64,000 nucleotides of DNA, taken from contig JADKBZ010000021.1 in NCBI GenBank assembly GCA_016714815.1, forward strand, positions 47,270 to 111,269, written 5' to 3'. This DNA comes from Holophagales bacterium (GTDB lineage: Bacteria > Acidobacteriota > Thermoanaerobaculia > UBA5066). The stretch's first letter is position 1. Every line of letters starts with the position of its first letter. The notes under the pieces are model-generated. The model saw nothing but the letters and a program-made list of their open reading frames with translations. It was not told where the DNA came from and did no database searches. Both the position numbers and the translations under genes were made by a program. This document shows positions 19,838 to 27,691 of the stretch, in pieces.

Positions 19838-20768
19838 CGGCGGCTCCCGCTGCTCTCTGACCGAGAACGGAGATGAAGACGTCTTCGAGGGACGGCGGCT
19901 TCTGGCGGATCCCGCGGAGCACAAGACTGTCGCCCGCGAGCGCCGCCTCGATGGCGGCTGTCGCCTGGCGAGGGTCTTGGGCCACCACGTGAATGCGGTC
20001 GCCGAAGAGGCCCACCGACGGCGACACTCCAGCCTTTCGCAGCGAGGCCGCCGCCGCTCTCGGCTGCTCGGCGGTCACCTCGAGAATGACGCCCGGAAGA
20101 AGCCCCTTCAGCTCGTCCGGAGTTCCCTCGGCGATGAGATGACCCTGGTGGAGAAAGCCCACGCGCGTGCAGCGCTCGGCCTCGTCGAGGTATGCCGTGG
20201 AAACGAGGATCGTGACGCCGTCCTTCTGAAGCTCATTGAGGATTCTCCAGAAGTCCCGGCGCGAGACGGGGTCGACCCCGTTGGTCGGCTCGTCGAGGAA
20301 GAGGACCTTCGGCGTGTGGATCAGCGCGCAGACGAGGCCGAGCTTCTGCTTCATGCCTCCCGAGAGGTTCCCGGCGAGACGTTTCTTGAACGGTTTCATG
20401 TTCGAGAAGGAGAGGAGCTCTTCGATCCGCTCCTCCCGGCCCCGCCGGGGCACGCCGTAGATGTCGGCGTAGAAGTGGATGTTCTCGGCCACGGTCAGAT
20501 CCGGGTAGAGCCCGAACCGCTGGGCCATGTAGCCGATCTCCTCCTTGATGCTCTCGGCCTCCCTCACCGTGTGGTGCCCGCCGACGAAGGCGTCTCCGCT
20601 CGTGGGGTCCATGCTGCCGGTCAGGAGGCGCATCGTGGTCGTCTTTCCGGCGCCATCGGGCCCCACGAGACCGTAGATCTCTCCGGCCGGGATCCGCAGG
20701 CTCAGGCCCTTCACGGCTTCGATCGTGCCGAAGCTCTTCGTGAGCCCGTCGACCTCGATGGCGTCCAT
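19824..20768 (-). CDS. ABC exporter ATPase, first copy (YbhF N-half equivalent)
   Basis: The 314-residue protein shows Walker A GPDGAGKTT, Q-loop YMAQRFGLYPDL, signature LSGGMKQKLGLV, Walker B VLFLDEPTNGVDP and, unusually, an H-loop reading VSTAYLDEAER, where Ala-Tyr replaces the switch His seen in the partner ATPase. A C-terminal about 90-residue extension ends in the SLEDVF motif of ABC-2 ATPases. A degenerate switch site in one half fits an asymmetric heterodimer with the second ATPase. Confidence 0.9.
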   Translation of the reverse strand: MDAIEVDGLTKSFGTIEAVKGLSLRIPAGEIYGLVGPDGAGKTTTMRLLTGSMDPTSGDAFVGGHHTVREAESIKEEIGYMAQRFGLYPDLTVAENIHFYADIYGVPRRGREERIEELLSFSNMKPFKKRLAGNLSGGMKQKLGLVCALIHTPKVLFLDEPTNGVDPVSRRDFWRILNELQKDGVTILVSTAYLDEAERCTRVGFLHQGHLIAEGTPDELKGLLPGVILEVTAEQPRAAAASLRKAGVSPSVGLFGDRIHVVAQDPRQATAAIEAALAGDSLVLRGIRQKPPSLEDVFISVLGQRAAGAADVAA

Positions 20769-20771
20769 CGG

Positions 20772-21764
20772 CTAAGCCCCGGACAGCTCCACCCAGGCGT
20801 CCGCCGGCATGCCGGGCTTCAGCTCGTGGCGTGGGTTCTCGATGTCGACCTTGAGCCGGTAGACGAGCTTCACGCGTTCCCTGGCCGTCTGGACGCTCTT
20901 CGGTGTGAACTCCGCCTCCTGGGCGATGAACGAGACACGCCCGGCATAGACCGTGCCGGCGCTCCCGTCCGTCTCGATGCGGACGTGCTGGCCGAGCTTG
21001 ACGCGTCCGAGGTCGGCCTCGTCGATGAATCCGCGCAGCCAGACGTTGCTCAGATCGGCCACGGTCACGATGGGGGTCCCGGGCGCCACGCGCTCTCCCG
21101 GCTCTATGTGATCCGTCAGAACCACCCCTGTCAGGGGCGACGCGATCGTGGCGTATCCGAGCCGGTTCCGGGCCACGTCGTTCGCGGCCTCGACCTGGCG
21201 GACCCGCTCGCGTTCCTCTGCGATCTGCTCCTTGCGTGGGCCGTTCGTCAGGAGTGCGAGCTTCTGGGAGACCTCCTGGACCTGCGCCTGTGTCGAGCGA
21301 TAGGCCGCCTCGGCCACCTCGTATTCACGGCTCGAGATGACATCCTGGTCCCGGAGCTCTTTCTGACGCCTCAGCTCGGCCTCAGCCCTGGTCGCCTCGG
21401 CCCGGACGCGCTCGAGGGCCGCCCGGGCCTGGCCGATATCCTCGACGCGGTAGCCAGCCGTCAGCTCCGCGAGGCGAGCCTGGGCCGCGCCCAGCTCGGC
21501 CCGTCGGAGCTCCAGCTCGTACTCGAGCTCTGCGGTGTCGAGGGTCGCCACGACCTGGCCTGCTTTGATGGGCATCCCTTCCGAGACGAGCCGTGTCGTC
21601 GTCTCTCCGGCGATGTTGAAGCTCAGCTCGACGCTCGTGACCTCGATGTTCCCCGAGATCTTCAAGACGTTCGAGGGCGCGGCGGGACGTGACCTCAGCC
21701 CGAAGTAGAGAGCGGCCGCGGCCACCGCGACGACGATCGGAATCGCGATCAGACGTTTCTTCAT
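20772..21764 (-). CDS. HlyD-type periplasmic adaptor, YbhG-like
   Basis: The 330-residue protein has an N-terminal signal anchor (LIAIPIVVAVAAAALYFGLR), a lipoyl half-motif (SEGMPIKAGQVVATLDTAEL), a long alpha-helical hairpin of about 110 residues and the second lipoyl half with TIASPLTGVVLTDHIEPGER. It links the inner-membrane ABC-2 permeases to TolC. It sits 10 bases after TetR and 3 bases before the first ATPase. Confidence 0.9.
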   Translation of the reverse strand: MKKRLIAIPIVVAVAAAALYFGLRSRPAAPSNVLKISGNIEVTSVELSFNIAGETTTRLVSEGMPIKAGQVVATLDTAELEYELELRRAELGAAQARLAELTAGYRVEDIGQARAALERVRAEATRAEAELRRQKELRDQDVISSREYEVAEAAYRSTQAQVQEVSQKLALLTNGPRKEQIAEERERVRQVEAANDVARNRLGYATIASPLTGVVLTDHIEPGERVAPGTPIVTVADLSNVWLRGFIDEADLGRVKLGQHVRIETDGSAGTVYAGRVSFIAQEAEFTPKSVQTARERVKLVYRLKVDIENPRHELKPGMPADAWVELSGA

Positions 21765-21774
21765 AGGGTCCTCC

Positions 21775-22530
21775 TCAGGACTGGCGGGAAGCCGGGGCCG
21801 TGCGCCGTCGGCCCGCAGCTCGGGGGCGGGTTGCGGTGCGGCTCTCTATTCCGGCCGTCGAACCCGTAGGAACAGCGAGAAGGCCGCGCAGCAGAAGGTC
21901 GGCGAGCGGGCCGGCGACGTCACTGCCGAGGTCAGCCGACGGCCGCACGGCATCCAGCGCCGCGAGCCTTTTCATGATCGGCCGGCTCGCCGACAGGAAC
22001 AACACGCTGCCGGCGACGGCGAGGTGGGTGATGGTTGGGTTCGCGACACGGAAGCTGCCATCGGCGTGCCCTTCCTCCAGCACCTGCCGGACGATGCGAA
22101 GAACGCTGCCGATGCGCCGAAGGACCGAGTCGGGCAGGTTGCTGCCACCACCGGCAAACTCCCGCAGGATGAGGGTGGGGAGGTGCGGGTGCTCCCGGGC
22201 CACCCGGGCCACGGTCGAGACGAAGGCGCGGAACCGCTCCTCGGGCGAGCTCGGCTTCGCGAGCGCGGTGTCCAGGGCCTCCCTGGCACGGTCCAGGGTC
22301 TCGGAGAGGACGGCCTCGTAGAGGCAGGCCTTGTCGCCGACGTGGTAGTAGACCATCGCCTTGTTGACCCCGGCTCTCTCGGCGATGGTGTCGACCCGGG
22401 CTCCGGCGAAGCCCTCCTCGGCGAATACGGCTGCCGCCGCGTGAAGCACCCTACGACACGACTCGCTCGCCGCGGGGCCGCCAAAGGGGGCCGTCGCCAA
22501 GTCTCGAGTCGTGGCCATGTTCTCTGTCAT
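21775..22530 (-). CDS. TetR/AcrR family repressor of the ABC exporter operon
   Basis: The ATG at 22530, with AAAGGAG 7 bases upstream, gives 251 residues. The N-terminal helix-turn-helix reads AAAVFAEEGFAGARVDTIAE followed by RAGVNKAMVYYHVGDK, as in CecR/YbiH-like TetR proteins; the C-terminal half is the variable ligand-binding domain. It is the first gene of the efflux operon and should repress it from the palindrome at 22565-22586, directly upstream. The inducer is unknown. Confidence 0.88.
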   Translation of the reverse strand: MTENMATTRDLATAPFGGPAASESCRRVLHAAAAVFAEEGFAGARVDTIAERAGVNKAMVYYHVGDKACLYEAVLSETLDRAREALDTALAKPSSPEERFRAFVSTVARVAREHPHLPTLILREFAGGGSNLPDSVLRRIGSVLRIVRQVLEEGHADGSFRVANPTITHLAVAGSVLFLSASRPIMKRLAALDAVRPSADLGSDVAGPLADLLLRGLLAVPTGSTAGIESRTATRPRAAGRRRTAPASRQS

Positions 22531-22564
22531 CCGGGCTCCTTTGTCCTCACTGCTAACCAACGTG

Positions 22565-22586
22565 TATAACCAACTAGTTAGTTATA
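22565..22586. promoter_or_regulatory. TetR operator palindrome
   Basis: A 22-base near-perfect palindrome (TATAACCAACTAGTTAGTTA followed by TA; one mismatched pair) sits 34 bases upstream of the tetR start in an AT-rich stretch that also holds the promoter. Position and symmetry fit autorepression. Confidence 0.75.
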
Positions 22587-22663
22587 GATCGTCGCAAGCC
22601 ACCTGTCAACGACGCTTCGGGGCTGGGCGTCGCGAGGGCCGCATTCCTCGTTCCCGCCGCGGG

Positions 22664-22677
22664 ATGACGGCGATCAT
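22664..22677. promoter_or_regulatory. FNR/DNR-like palindrome upstream of moaA (one mismatch)
   Basis: ATGAC-GGCG-ATCAT differs by one base from ATGAC-N4-GTCAT, which recurs at 26043, 46950 and 54501. It lies 34 bases before the moaA ATG. TAATAT at 22700-22705 would be a -10 box with a start at about 22712, which puts the palindrome centre at about -41.5, the class II activator position, and would make the transcript leaderless. Confidence 0.65.
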
Positions 22678-22711
22678 GAAAGGCCGGGCCGCCGGTGCTT
22701 AATATGCCGCC

Positions 22712-23794
22712 ATGGAAAGCGTCGGTGCTCCGTCCTCTCGGTCGACGGGCTGCGCGCGTCCGGGTGAAAGCCGGGCCGAGCGGCTCGTGCCGTTCGAGCC
22801 GGCCGGCCTGACCGATCCGATCGGCCGCCGGATCACCTACCTCAGGCTCTCGATACTCGAGAGCTGCAACCTCCGCTGCACGTACTGCAGGCCCGGAGAG
22901 GACGCGGGGGTCGCCGCGCTGCCGCCTGCGATGGAGGTCGGGGAGATCGTCCGCCTGGCAACGCTCTTCGTATCGCTCGGCGTGAGGAAGGTCCGGCTCA
23001 CCGGGGGCGAACCTACCCTCCACGCCGGGCTCGTCGCGATCGTCCACGCGCTCGCGGCGCTCGAGCCCCGGCCACCGCTCCTGGCGCTCACGACGAACGG
23101 AGTCCTGCTGCCGCGTCTGGCCAGGCCCCTCGCCGAGGCGGGCCTCTCGCAGGTGAACGTGAGCCTCGACGCCACTACCCGCGAGTCGTTCCGCGCGATG
23201 ACCGGGAGGGACCGGCTCGACGCCGTCAGGTCCGGGATCGACGCGGCCCTGGCGGCCGGCTTCTCTCGCGTGAAGATCAACGCGGTGATCCTGGCCGGCC
23301 AGAACGAAGACCAGGTCGTTCCCCTGGCTCTCCTCGCGCGAGATCTGCCCGTCGACGTCCGCTTCATCGAGTACATGCCGATGCCCGGAGTCTCGGCGCG
23401 CCCCGAGAAACACCTCTCGGCGGCCGAGATCGAACGCCGGCTCGCCGAGCAGTTCACGCTGGAGGAAACCCCGAAGGAGATCGACGCAGGACCGGCGCGC
23501 ATGGTCTCGGTTCGAGGCTTCCAGGGGCGGATCGGTCTCATCTCTCCGTTCTCCGTGAAGTTCTGCAGCGACTGCAACCGGCTTCGCGTCACGGCCCGGG
23601 GAGCGCTCCGTCTCTGCCTCCTCGGCGGCGGCGAGGCGGACCTCCTCGGCCCGATTCGCCGGGGGCTCTCGGACGAGGAGCTCGCGGGAATCGTCCGCGA
23701 AGCCCTGCGCGGCAAGGCCGAGCAGCATCCGTTCGAGAGCGCGAGAGAGGCCGTTCTCCCGTGCGCGACGCCGATGTGGGCGGTGGGCGGATGA
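22712..23794 (+). CDS. moaA: GTP 3',8-cyclase MoaA
   Basis: MoaA is a radical SAM enzyme that carries out the first step of molybdopterin synthesis. The 360-residue protein has the SAM-cluster motif CNLRCTYC (Cys 52, 56, 59), the SAM-binding LTGGEPTL, and the C-terminal cluster region FCSDCNRLRVTARGALRLCL with three Cys for the second 4Fe-4S cluster that binds GTP. The C-terminal two Gly residues (VGG) are also kept. The first about 35 residues are a poorly conserved extension. The gene overlaps the next by ATGA. Its place among nitrate reductase genes, which need Mo cofactor, and the upstream FNR-like site fit co-regulation. A degraded second copy lies at 26091-26327. Confidence 0.92.
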   Translation: MESVGAPSSRSTGCARPGESRAERLVPFEPAGLTDPIGRRITYLRLSILESCNLRCTYCRPGEDAGVAALPPAMEVGEIVRLATLFVSLGVRKVRLTGGEPTLHAGLVAIVHALAALEPRPPLLALTTNGVLLPRLARPLAEAGLSQVNVSLDATTRESFRAMTGRDRLDAVRSGIDAALAAGFSRVKINAVILAGQNEDQVVPLALLARDLPVDVRFIEYMPMPGVSARPEKHLSAAEIERRLAEQFTLEETPKEIDAGPARMVSVRGFQGRIGLISPFSVKFCSDCNRLRVTARGALRLCLLGGGEADLLGPIRRGLSDEELAGIVREALRGKAEQHPFESAREAVLPCATPMWAVGG

Positions 23795-24420
23795 ACGCTT
23801 CCACCGGCACCGACCCGCAGATCGCTCCGTCCTCCTCCCCGTGGGTGCGGGACCTCCTGGGATCCGCTGGCGCGGCGGCTGCGACCGTGCTCCTCCTCTT
23901 CCTCGTGTTCGAGGGGCTCGAGCGATCGTTCGTTCGGAGCGAGGCCTCTCGGCGGCTTCTGCACTACGCACGGGGTGTCTCGACCGGCCTCGTGACGGCG
24001 ATGGTCGTGGGGCTGCTCGGCTGACGCCAGCACAGGGCGAGGAGCCGGCTCCTTCGCGAGGAGGCGGCCCGGCGCGCGATGGAAGCCCGCGACTTCCGGG
24101 CGCTCCTCGGGCTCATAGTGGACGCCACGTCTTCCGCTCTGGTCGTCCTCGATCCGGACTATCGCGTCGTGCGCGCGGACCGAGCCGCCGAGGTCGTGCA
24201 CGGGCCTGGCCTGGCGGGGCGCCTCTATCACGGCGCCTTGGCCGCGTGCGCGACGAGGTGCGACGGGTGTCCCGCAGCCTCGACGTTCGCCGACGGGACG
24301 GCGAAGACCTGCCCGCGTCCGCACACCGGCCCGCGGGCCGGCGAGGTCCTGGTGGTGGAGAGCCACCCGCTCGACCTGCCCGGCGGACGCCGGCACGTCC
24401 TCCTCGTCGGGCGCATCCGG
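23791..24420 (+). pseudogene. Truncated PAS histidine kinase copy (nonsense codon, 3' end lost)
   Basis: This is a close duplicate of the first about 205 residues of the kinase at 26324-27691. It starts at ATG 23791 inside the moaA stop. The frame meets TGA at 24022-24024 where the intact copy has TAT (Tyr 78). After the stop the same frame continues with the PAS domain (LVVLDPDYRVVRADRAAEVV) and the Cys-rich segment CATRCDGCPAAS. Similarity ends abruptly at HVLLVGRI, about 24417, just before the end of a DUF488 gene on the other strand. The catalytic H-box and ATPase domains are missing. Confidence 0.8.
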
Positions 24421-24464
24421 AGCTCAGTCGGTACGGAACGGAGGGCATGGCGGATTTCGGATCG

Positions 24465-25025
24465 CTATGGCGAGCTCTCCTCCGGTGCGGAATAGCGCAA
24501 CGTCTCGTCGGCCATGACGCGCACACCGGGCGTGAGCGTCGCCTGGACGACTTGGCCAGGCCCCATGATGTGCTCGACGCTTGACCCGCCGGCCAATAGG
24601 TAGTCCGTGATGATCCGGCGATGACAGCGCCACCACACGGCCTCGGCGCACATGATCGCGCACCGATCAGCGCCCGCGAAGGCGCGAAGCGCGTCAAGGC
24701 CGACGCGGAATTCCTCGGTCTCGGCGTAGTCAGCGTAATTCCGGAACGCCGCGACGCGCCAGTACATGTTGACCGAGGGTGGCGCGCCCTTGCGCCGATG
24801 ACGTCGGCCACCGAGCGTGCTCAGATGCCGGTAGCCGATGCCACGGGCTGCGAGGGAATCGGGCAGCGTGTCCCAGTTGAACTGCGGCGTTGTCCGCGAG
24901 CGCGGAATCGACCGCACGTCCACGAGCAGCGTGGCGTCAACCTGCTGCAAGAGCGCCACGAATGCGGCGAGAGTTCGCGTGGAGTGGCCGATGGTGAAAA
25001 TGGCATCGCCCGCCTGGTGGTTCAT
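24465..25025 (-). CDS. DUF488 family protein
   Basis: The ATG at 25025 (MNHQAGDAIFTIGHSTRTLA) gives 186 residues covering a whole DUF488 domain: TIGHSTRTL, LVDVRSIPRSRTTPQFN, FRNYADYAETEEF, CAIMCAEAVWWRCHRRIITD. The conserved Cys and His residues match the DUF488 part of the fusion at 7762-8613, and the two are clearly related. No reaction is established. It lies exactly where the first kinase copy is cut off. The 284 bases upstream (25026-25309) show no recognisable gene. Confidence 0.85.
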   Translation of the reverse strand: MNHQAGDAIFTIGHSTRTLAAFVALLQQVDATLLVDVRSIPRSRTTPQFNWDTLPDSLAARGIGYRHLSTLGGRRHRRKGAPPSVNMYWRVAAFRNYADYAETEEFRVGLDALRAFAGADRCAIMCAEAVWWRCHRRIITDYLLAGGSSVEHIMGPGQVVQATLTPGVRVMADETLRYSAPEESSP

Positions 25026-25309
25026 CTCCGGAGCTTCGTGAGCGCCGATCCTTTGTGCATCGCGATGTGATCCGTCGTGTCGCTCTTGATCTCGGACGTC
25101 GCGATTCTCTAGTCCGTCGCGAGCTAGTAGAAGGCCGCTCGTCTGGAGCACGAGACGGACAGGTGTGCGGGGGCTACGGGCGTGCTTCTCCGGCATTTGC
25201 CGCTGCTCAGGGTCCAGCGTGACCACGGCTGCACGTCGGATGGCCGCTTCCTCCCGAGGGAAAATGCCGGGCTGAAGCGAATGAGCTCACGAAAATGCGA
25301 CGGGGACCA

Positions 25310-26008
25310 TTAGGAGGTCTCGTACGCCTGAATGGCAGCCACCAGCTCATCCGGGCCCGCACCCGGGAGAGCCCGGTCGGCCATCGGGTACAGGATTCGT
25401 TCTTCCTTTTCGTTGTGGGGCCCCAGCGTGGCGTGGAGACGCCCGCGCAGGGACTCCGCGTCGGCCGACGGATCACCGATGGCGTCGTGCAGCAGCCGGA
25501 CGGCCGCTCGAATCTCGACGTGCTCGGCCCGCATGACCGCCGTCGGCCCCGCATGGGGCGGGAAGCCGGCGGCCGATTCGATGGCCGGGAAGAGGAGGTC
25601 CTCCTCGAACCCGATGTGCCGGAAGAGGCCGACCTCGAATCGCTCGAAGAGAGCGCGTGCGGTCTCGAGGTCGCCCGCCGCCCGCGCGGCAAATGCGCCC
25701 AGCTCGAACGCGTCGATCCGGTCGTGGTCCCAGCTCAGCGCTTCGAAGACGCCTCGCTTCGACCCCGGGGTGGCATCCCGTCTCGTGACGTCGACCCGCA
25801 AGGCGTCGCCGTCCGACTCGGGGCTCCACTCGAAAAGACCCTTTCGCTCCGCGGTGAGCGTGGCGAGGATGGCGCGGGCCGAAGCGAGGTCCAGGCGCAG
25901 CGTGAGCGTCTCGCCCGCTGCGAGGGCGTCCACGAGAGCCAGAACATCGGCCGGGCGGGGCGTCGTGCCGGCCAGATCGTGTGTGGGAGGCGCAGAAGGA
26001 ATCATCAT
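25310..26008 (-). CDS. DUF2249 plus hemerythrin-domain protein
   Basis: Two ATG codons in tandem start the frame at 26008. Residues about 15-85 are a DUF2249-like domain (PADVLALVDALAAGETLTLR; FEWSPESDGDALRVDVTRRD). Residues about 95-230 are a hemerythrin HHE domain with ligands at LSWDHDRIDAFELG, HIGFEEDLLFPAIE, MRAEHVEIRAAVRLLHD and LGPHNEKEERILYPMAD. Such proteins bind O2 or NO at a di-iron site and are common in denitrification gene clusters. The gene is divergent from the moaA remnant and kinase, sharing a promoter region with the palindrome at 26043-26056, so nitrogen-oxide control is likely. Confidence 0.85.
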   Translation of the reverse strand: MMIPSAPPTHDLAGTTPRPADVLALVDALAAGETLTLRLDLASARAILATLTAERKGLFEWSPESDGDALRVDVTRRDATPGSKRGVFEALSWDHDRIDAFELGAFAARAAGDLETARALFERFEVGLFRHIGFEEDLLFPAIESAAGFPPHAGPTAVMRAEHVEIRAAVRLLHDAIGDPSADAESLRGRLHATLGPHNEKEERILYPMADRALPGAGPDELVAAIQAYETS

Positions 26009-26042
26009 GCACCAAGACTCGGTCCGGGGACGACTGTCCGCC

Positions 26043-26056
26043 ATGACGGTCGTCAT
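26043..26056. promoter_or_regulatory. FNR/DNR-like palindrome in a divergent promoter
   Basis: ATGAC-GGTC-GTCAT is a perfect palindrome over the outer 10 bases. It is exactly 34 bases from the ATG of the hemerythrin gene (26008) on one side and 34 bases from the ATG of the moaA remnant (26091) on the other, the same spacing as in front of intact moaA. TATCGT at 26079-26084 is a possible -10 box for the rightward transcript. Confidence 0.75.
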
Positions 26057-26090
26057 AGGAGGCCGCACTTCGGGACCCTATCGTTTACGG

Positions 26091-26327
26091 ATGGAGCCCC
26101 GCGCGACACCGCTTCCGACCGCGGCCGGCTGCGCTCGTCCGGGAGCGTGGCGAGCCGCGAGGTCCGGTCCGGCCCCGGCCGGCGAGCCCACGGGCCCGAT
26201 TGGCCGGCGCATCACATCTCTCAGGTTCTCGATCCTCGAGAGCCGCAATCTCCGCCGCGCAACCTGCCGGCCTGCGAGCGAGGCCGTTCTCCCGTGCACG
26301 ACGCTCAGGTGGGCGGTGGGCGGATGA
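26091..26327 (+). pseudogene. Internally deleted moaA remnant
   Basis: The 78-codon ORF keeps both ends of moaA but not the middle. PIGRRITSLRFSILES matches residues 36-51 of the intact protein (with Cys 52 changed to Arg), and after ATCRP it jumps to SEAVLPCTTLRWAVGG, the C-terminal end. About 840 bases are missing. The radical SAM cysteines are lost (SRNLRRATC), so it cannot work as MoaA. It still couples to the downstream kinase through the same ATGA overlap as in the intact copy. Confidence 0.8.
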
Positions 26328-27691
26328 ACGCTTCCACCGGCGCCGGCCCGCAGATCGCTCCGCCCTCTTCCTCGTGGATGCGGGACCTCCTGGAATCCGC
26401 TGGCGCGGCGGCTGCGACCGTGCTCCTCCTCTTCCTCGTCTTCGAGGGGCTCGAGCAGTCGTTCGTCCGGAGCGAAGGCTCGCGGCGTCTCCTTCACTAC
26501 GCACGGGGGGTCTCGGCCGGCCTCGTGACGGCGTCGGTCGTGGGGCTCCTAGGCTATCGCCAGCACAAGGCGAGGGCCCGGCTGCTGCGCGAGGTGGCGG
26601 CGCGGCGCGCGACGGAAGCTCGAGACGTCCGGGCGCTCCTCGGTTTCATCGTGGACGCCACGCCCTCCGCCCTGGTCGTCCTCGATCCGGCCTATCGTGT
26701 CGTGCGAGCCAACCGCGCCGCCGAGGCCGTACACGGGCCGGGCCTGGCGGGGCGCCTCTGCCACGACGCCCTGGCCGCGTGCGCGACGAGGTGCGACGAG
26801 TGCCCGGCGGCCGCGACGTTTGCCGACGGCACGGCGAAGGCCTGCGCGCGTCCGCACACCGACCCGCGGACCGGCGAGGTCCTGGCGGTGGAGAGCCACC
26901 CGCTCGACCTGCCCGACGGTCGCCGGCACGTCCTCCTCGTCGAGCGGATCGTCACCGAGCAGAAGAAGCTCCAGGCGCGCCTCGTTCACCAGGAGAAGAT
27001 GGCGGCATTCGGGCTCCTGGCCGCCGGGGTCGCGCACGACCTCGGCAACCCGCTCGCGTCGATCGAGGCGCAGCTTCAGCTCCTGGACGGGACGCGCCTC
27101 GACGACGAGCCGGCCGCCGTCATGGCGACGGTCCGGCAGGAGGTGGGCCGGCTGGGCCGGATCCTCCGGGAGCTCGTCGACTTCGCCCGGCGCCGCCGCG
27201 ACGAGGCGACGCTCGTCTCGGTGCAGGCCGTGACGGAGGACGCGCTGCGCCTCCTGAGGCACGACCGCCGGGCCCGGAACGTGACGGTCGAGACGAGCTT
27301 CGACCCCGAGACGCCGCCGGTGAAGATGGTGGAGGACCACCTGATGCAGGTCGTGCTGAACCTCCTCCTGAACGCGGTCGACGCCATGCCCGACGGCGGA
27401 ACTCTGCGGCTCGAGGTGACGCCCTCGGGCGGCGACGTGGCGCTCCGCGTCCACGACACGGGCTCCGGCATGGACCGGACGGTCCTCGGGCGATGCTTCG
27501 AGCCGCTCTTCACCACGAAGGGCTCCGGTCAGGGGACGGGCCTGGGCCTCAGCATCTCCCGCGACATCCTCCAGGAGGCCGGAGGCCACATCGAGCTGCA
27601 CAGCACGTTGGGGCACGGCACCACGGCCGTCGTGTCGCTGCCCGCGGCAATCGTGGAGCGGGTCTCGGTCGAGACCGGACGAGCCGCGTGA
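26324..27691 (+). CDS. PAS-domain sensor histidine kinase (NtrB-like)
   Basis: The 455-residue kinase has two N-terminal membrane helices (about 28-43 and 62-77), a PAS domain at about 100-210, a phosphoacceptor H-box (GVAHDLGNPLASIEAQLQLL, His 238) and an HATPase domain with N-box LNLLLNAVDAMPDGG, G1 VHDTGSGMD and G2 GQGTGLGLSIS. The PAS domain holds Cys 146, 153, 157 and 160 (CHDALAACATRCDECPA), which could bind a redox- or NO-sensitive metal centre; that is inference. It overlaps the response regulator start by 4 bases, and the nar operon follows the pair, so nitrate or NO sensing for nar is the likely role. A broken copy is at 23791-24420. Confidence 0.9.
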   Translation: MNASTGAGPQIAPPSSSWMRDLLESAGAAAATVLLLFLVFEGLEQSFVRSEGSRRLLHYARGVSAGLVTASVVGLLGYRQHKARARLLREVAARRATEARDVRALLGFIVDATPSALVVLDPAYRVVRANRAAEAVHGPGLAGRLCHDALAACATRCDECPAAATFADGTAKACARPHTDPRTGEVLAVESHPLDLPDGRRHVLLVERIVTEQKKLQARLVHQEKMAAFGLLAAGVAHDLGNPLASIEAQLQLLDGTRLDDEPAAVMATVRQEVGRLGRILRELVDFARRRRDEATLVSVQAVTEDALRLLRHDRRARNVTVETSFDPETPPVKMVEDHLMQVVLNLLLNAVDAMPDGGTLRLEVTPSGGDVALRVHDTGSGMDRTVLGRCFEPLFTTKGSGQGTGLGLSISRDILQEAGGHIELHSTLGHGTTAVVSLPAAIVERVSVETGRAA

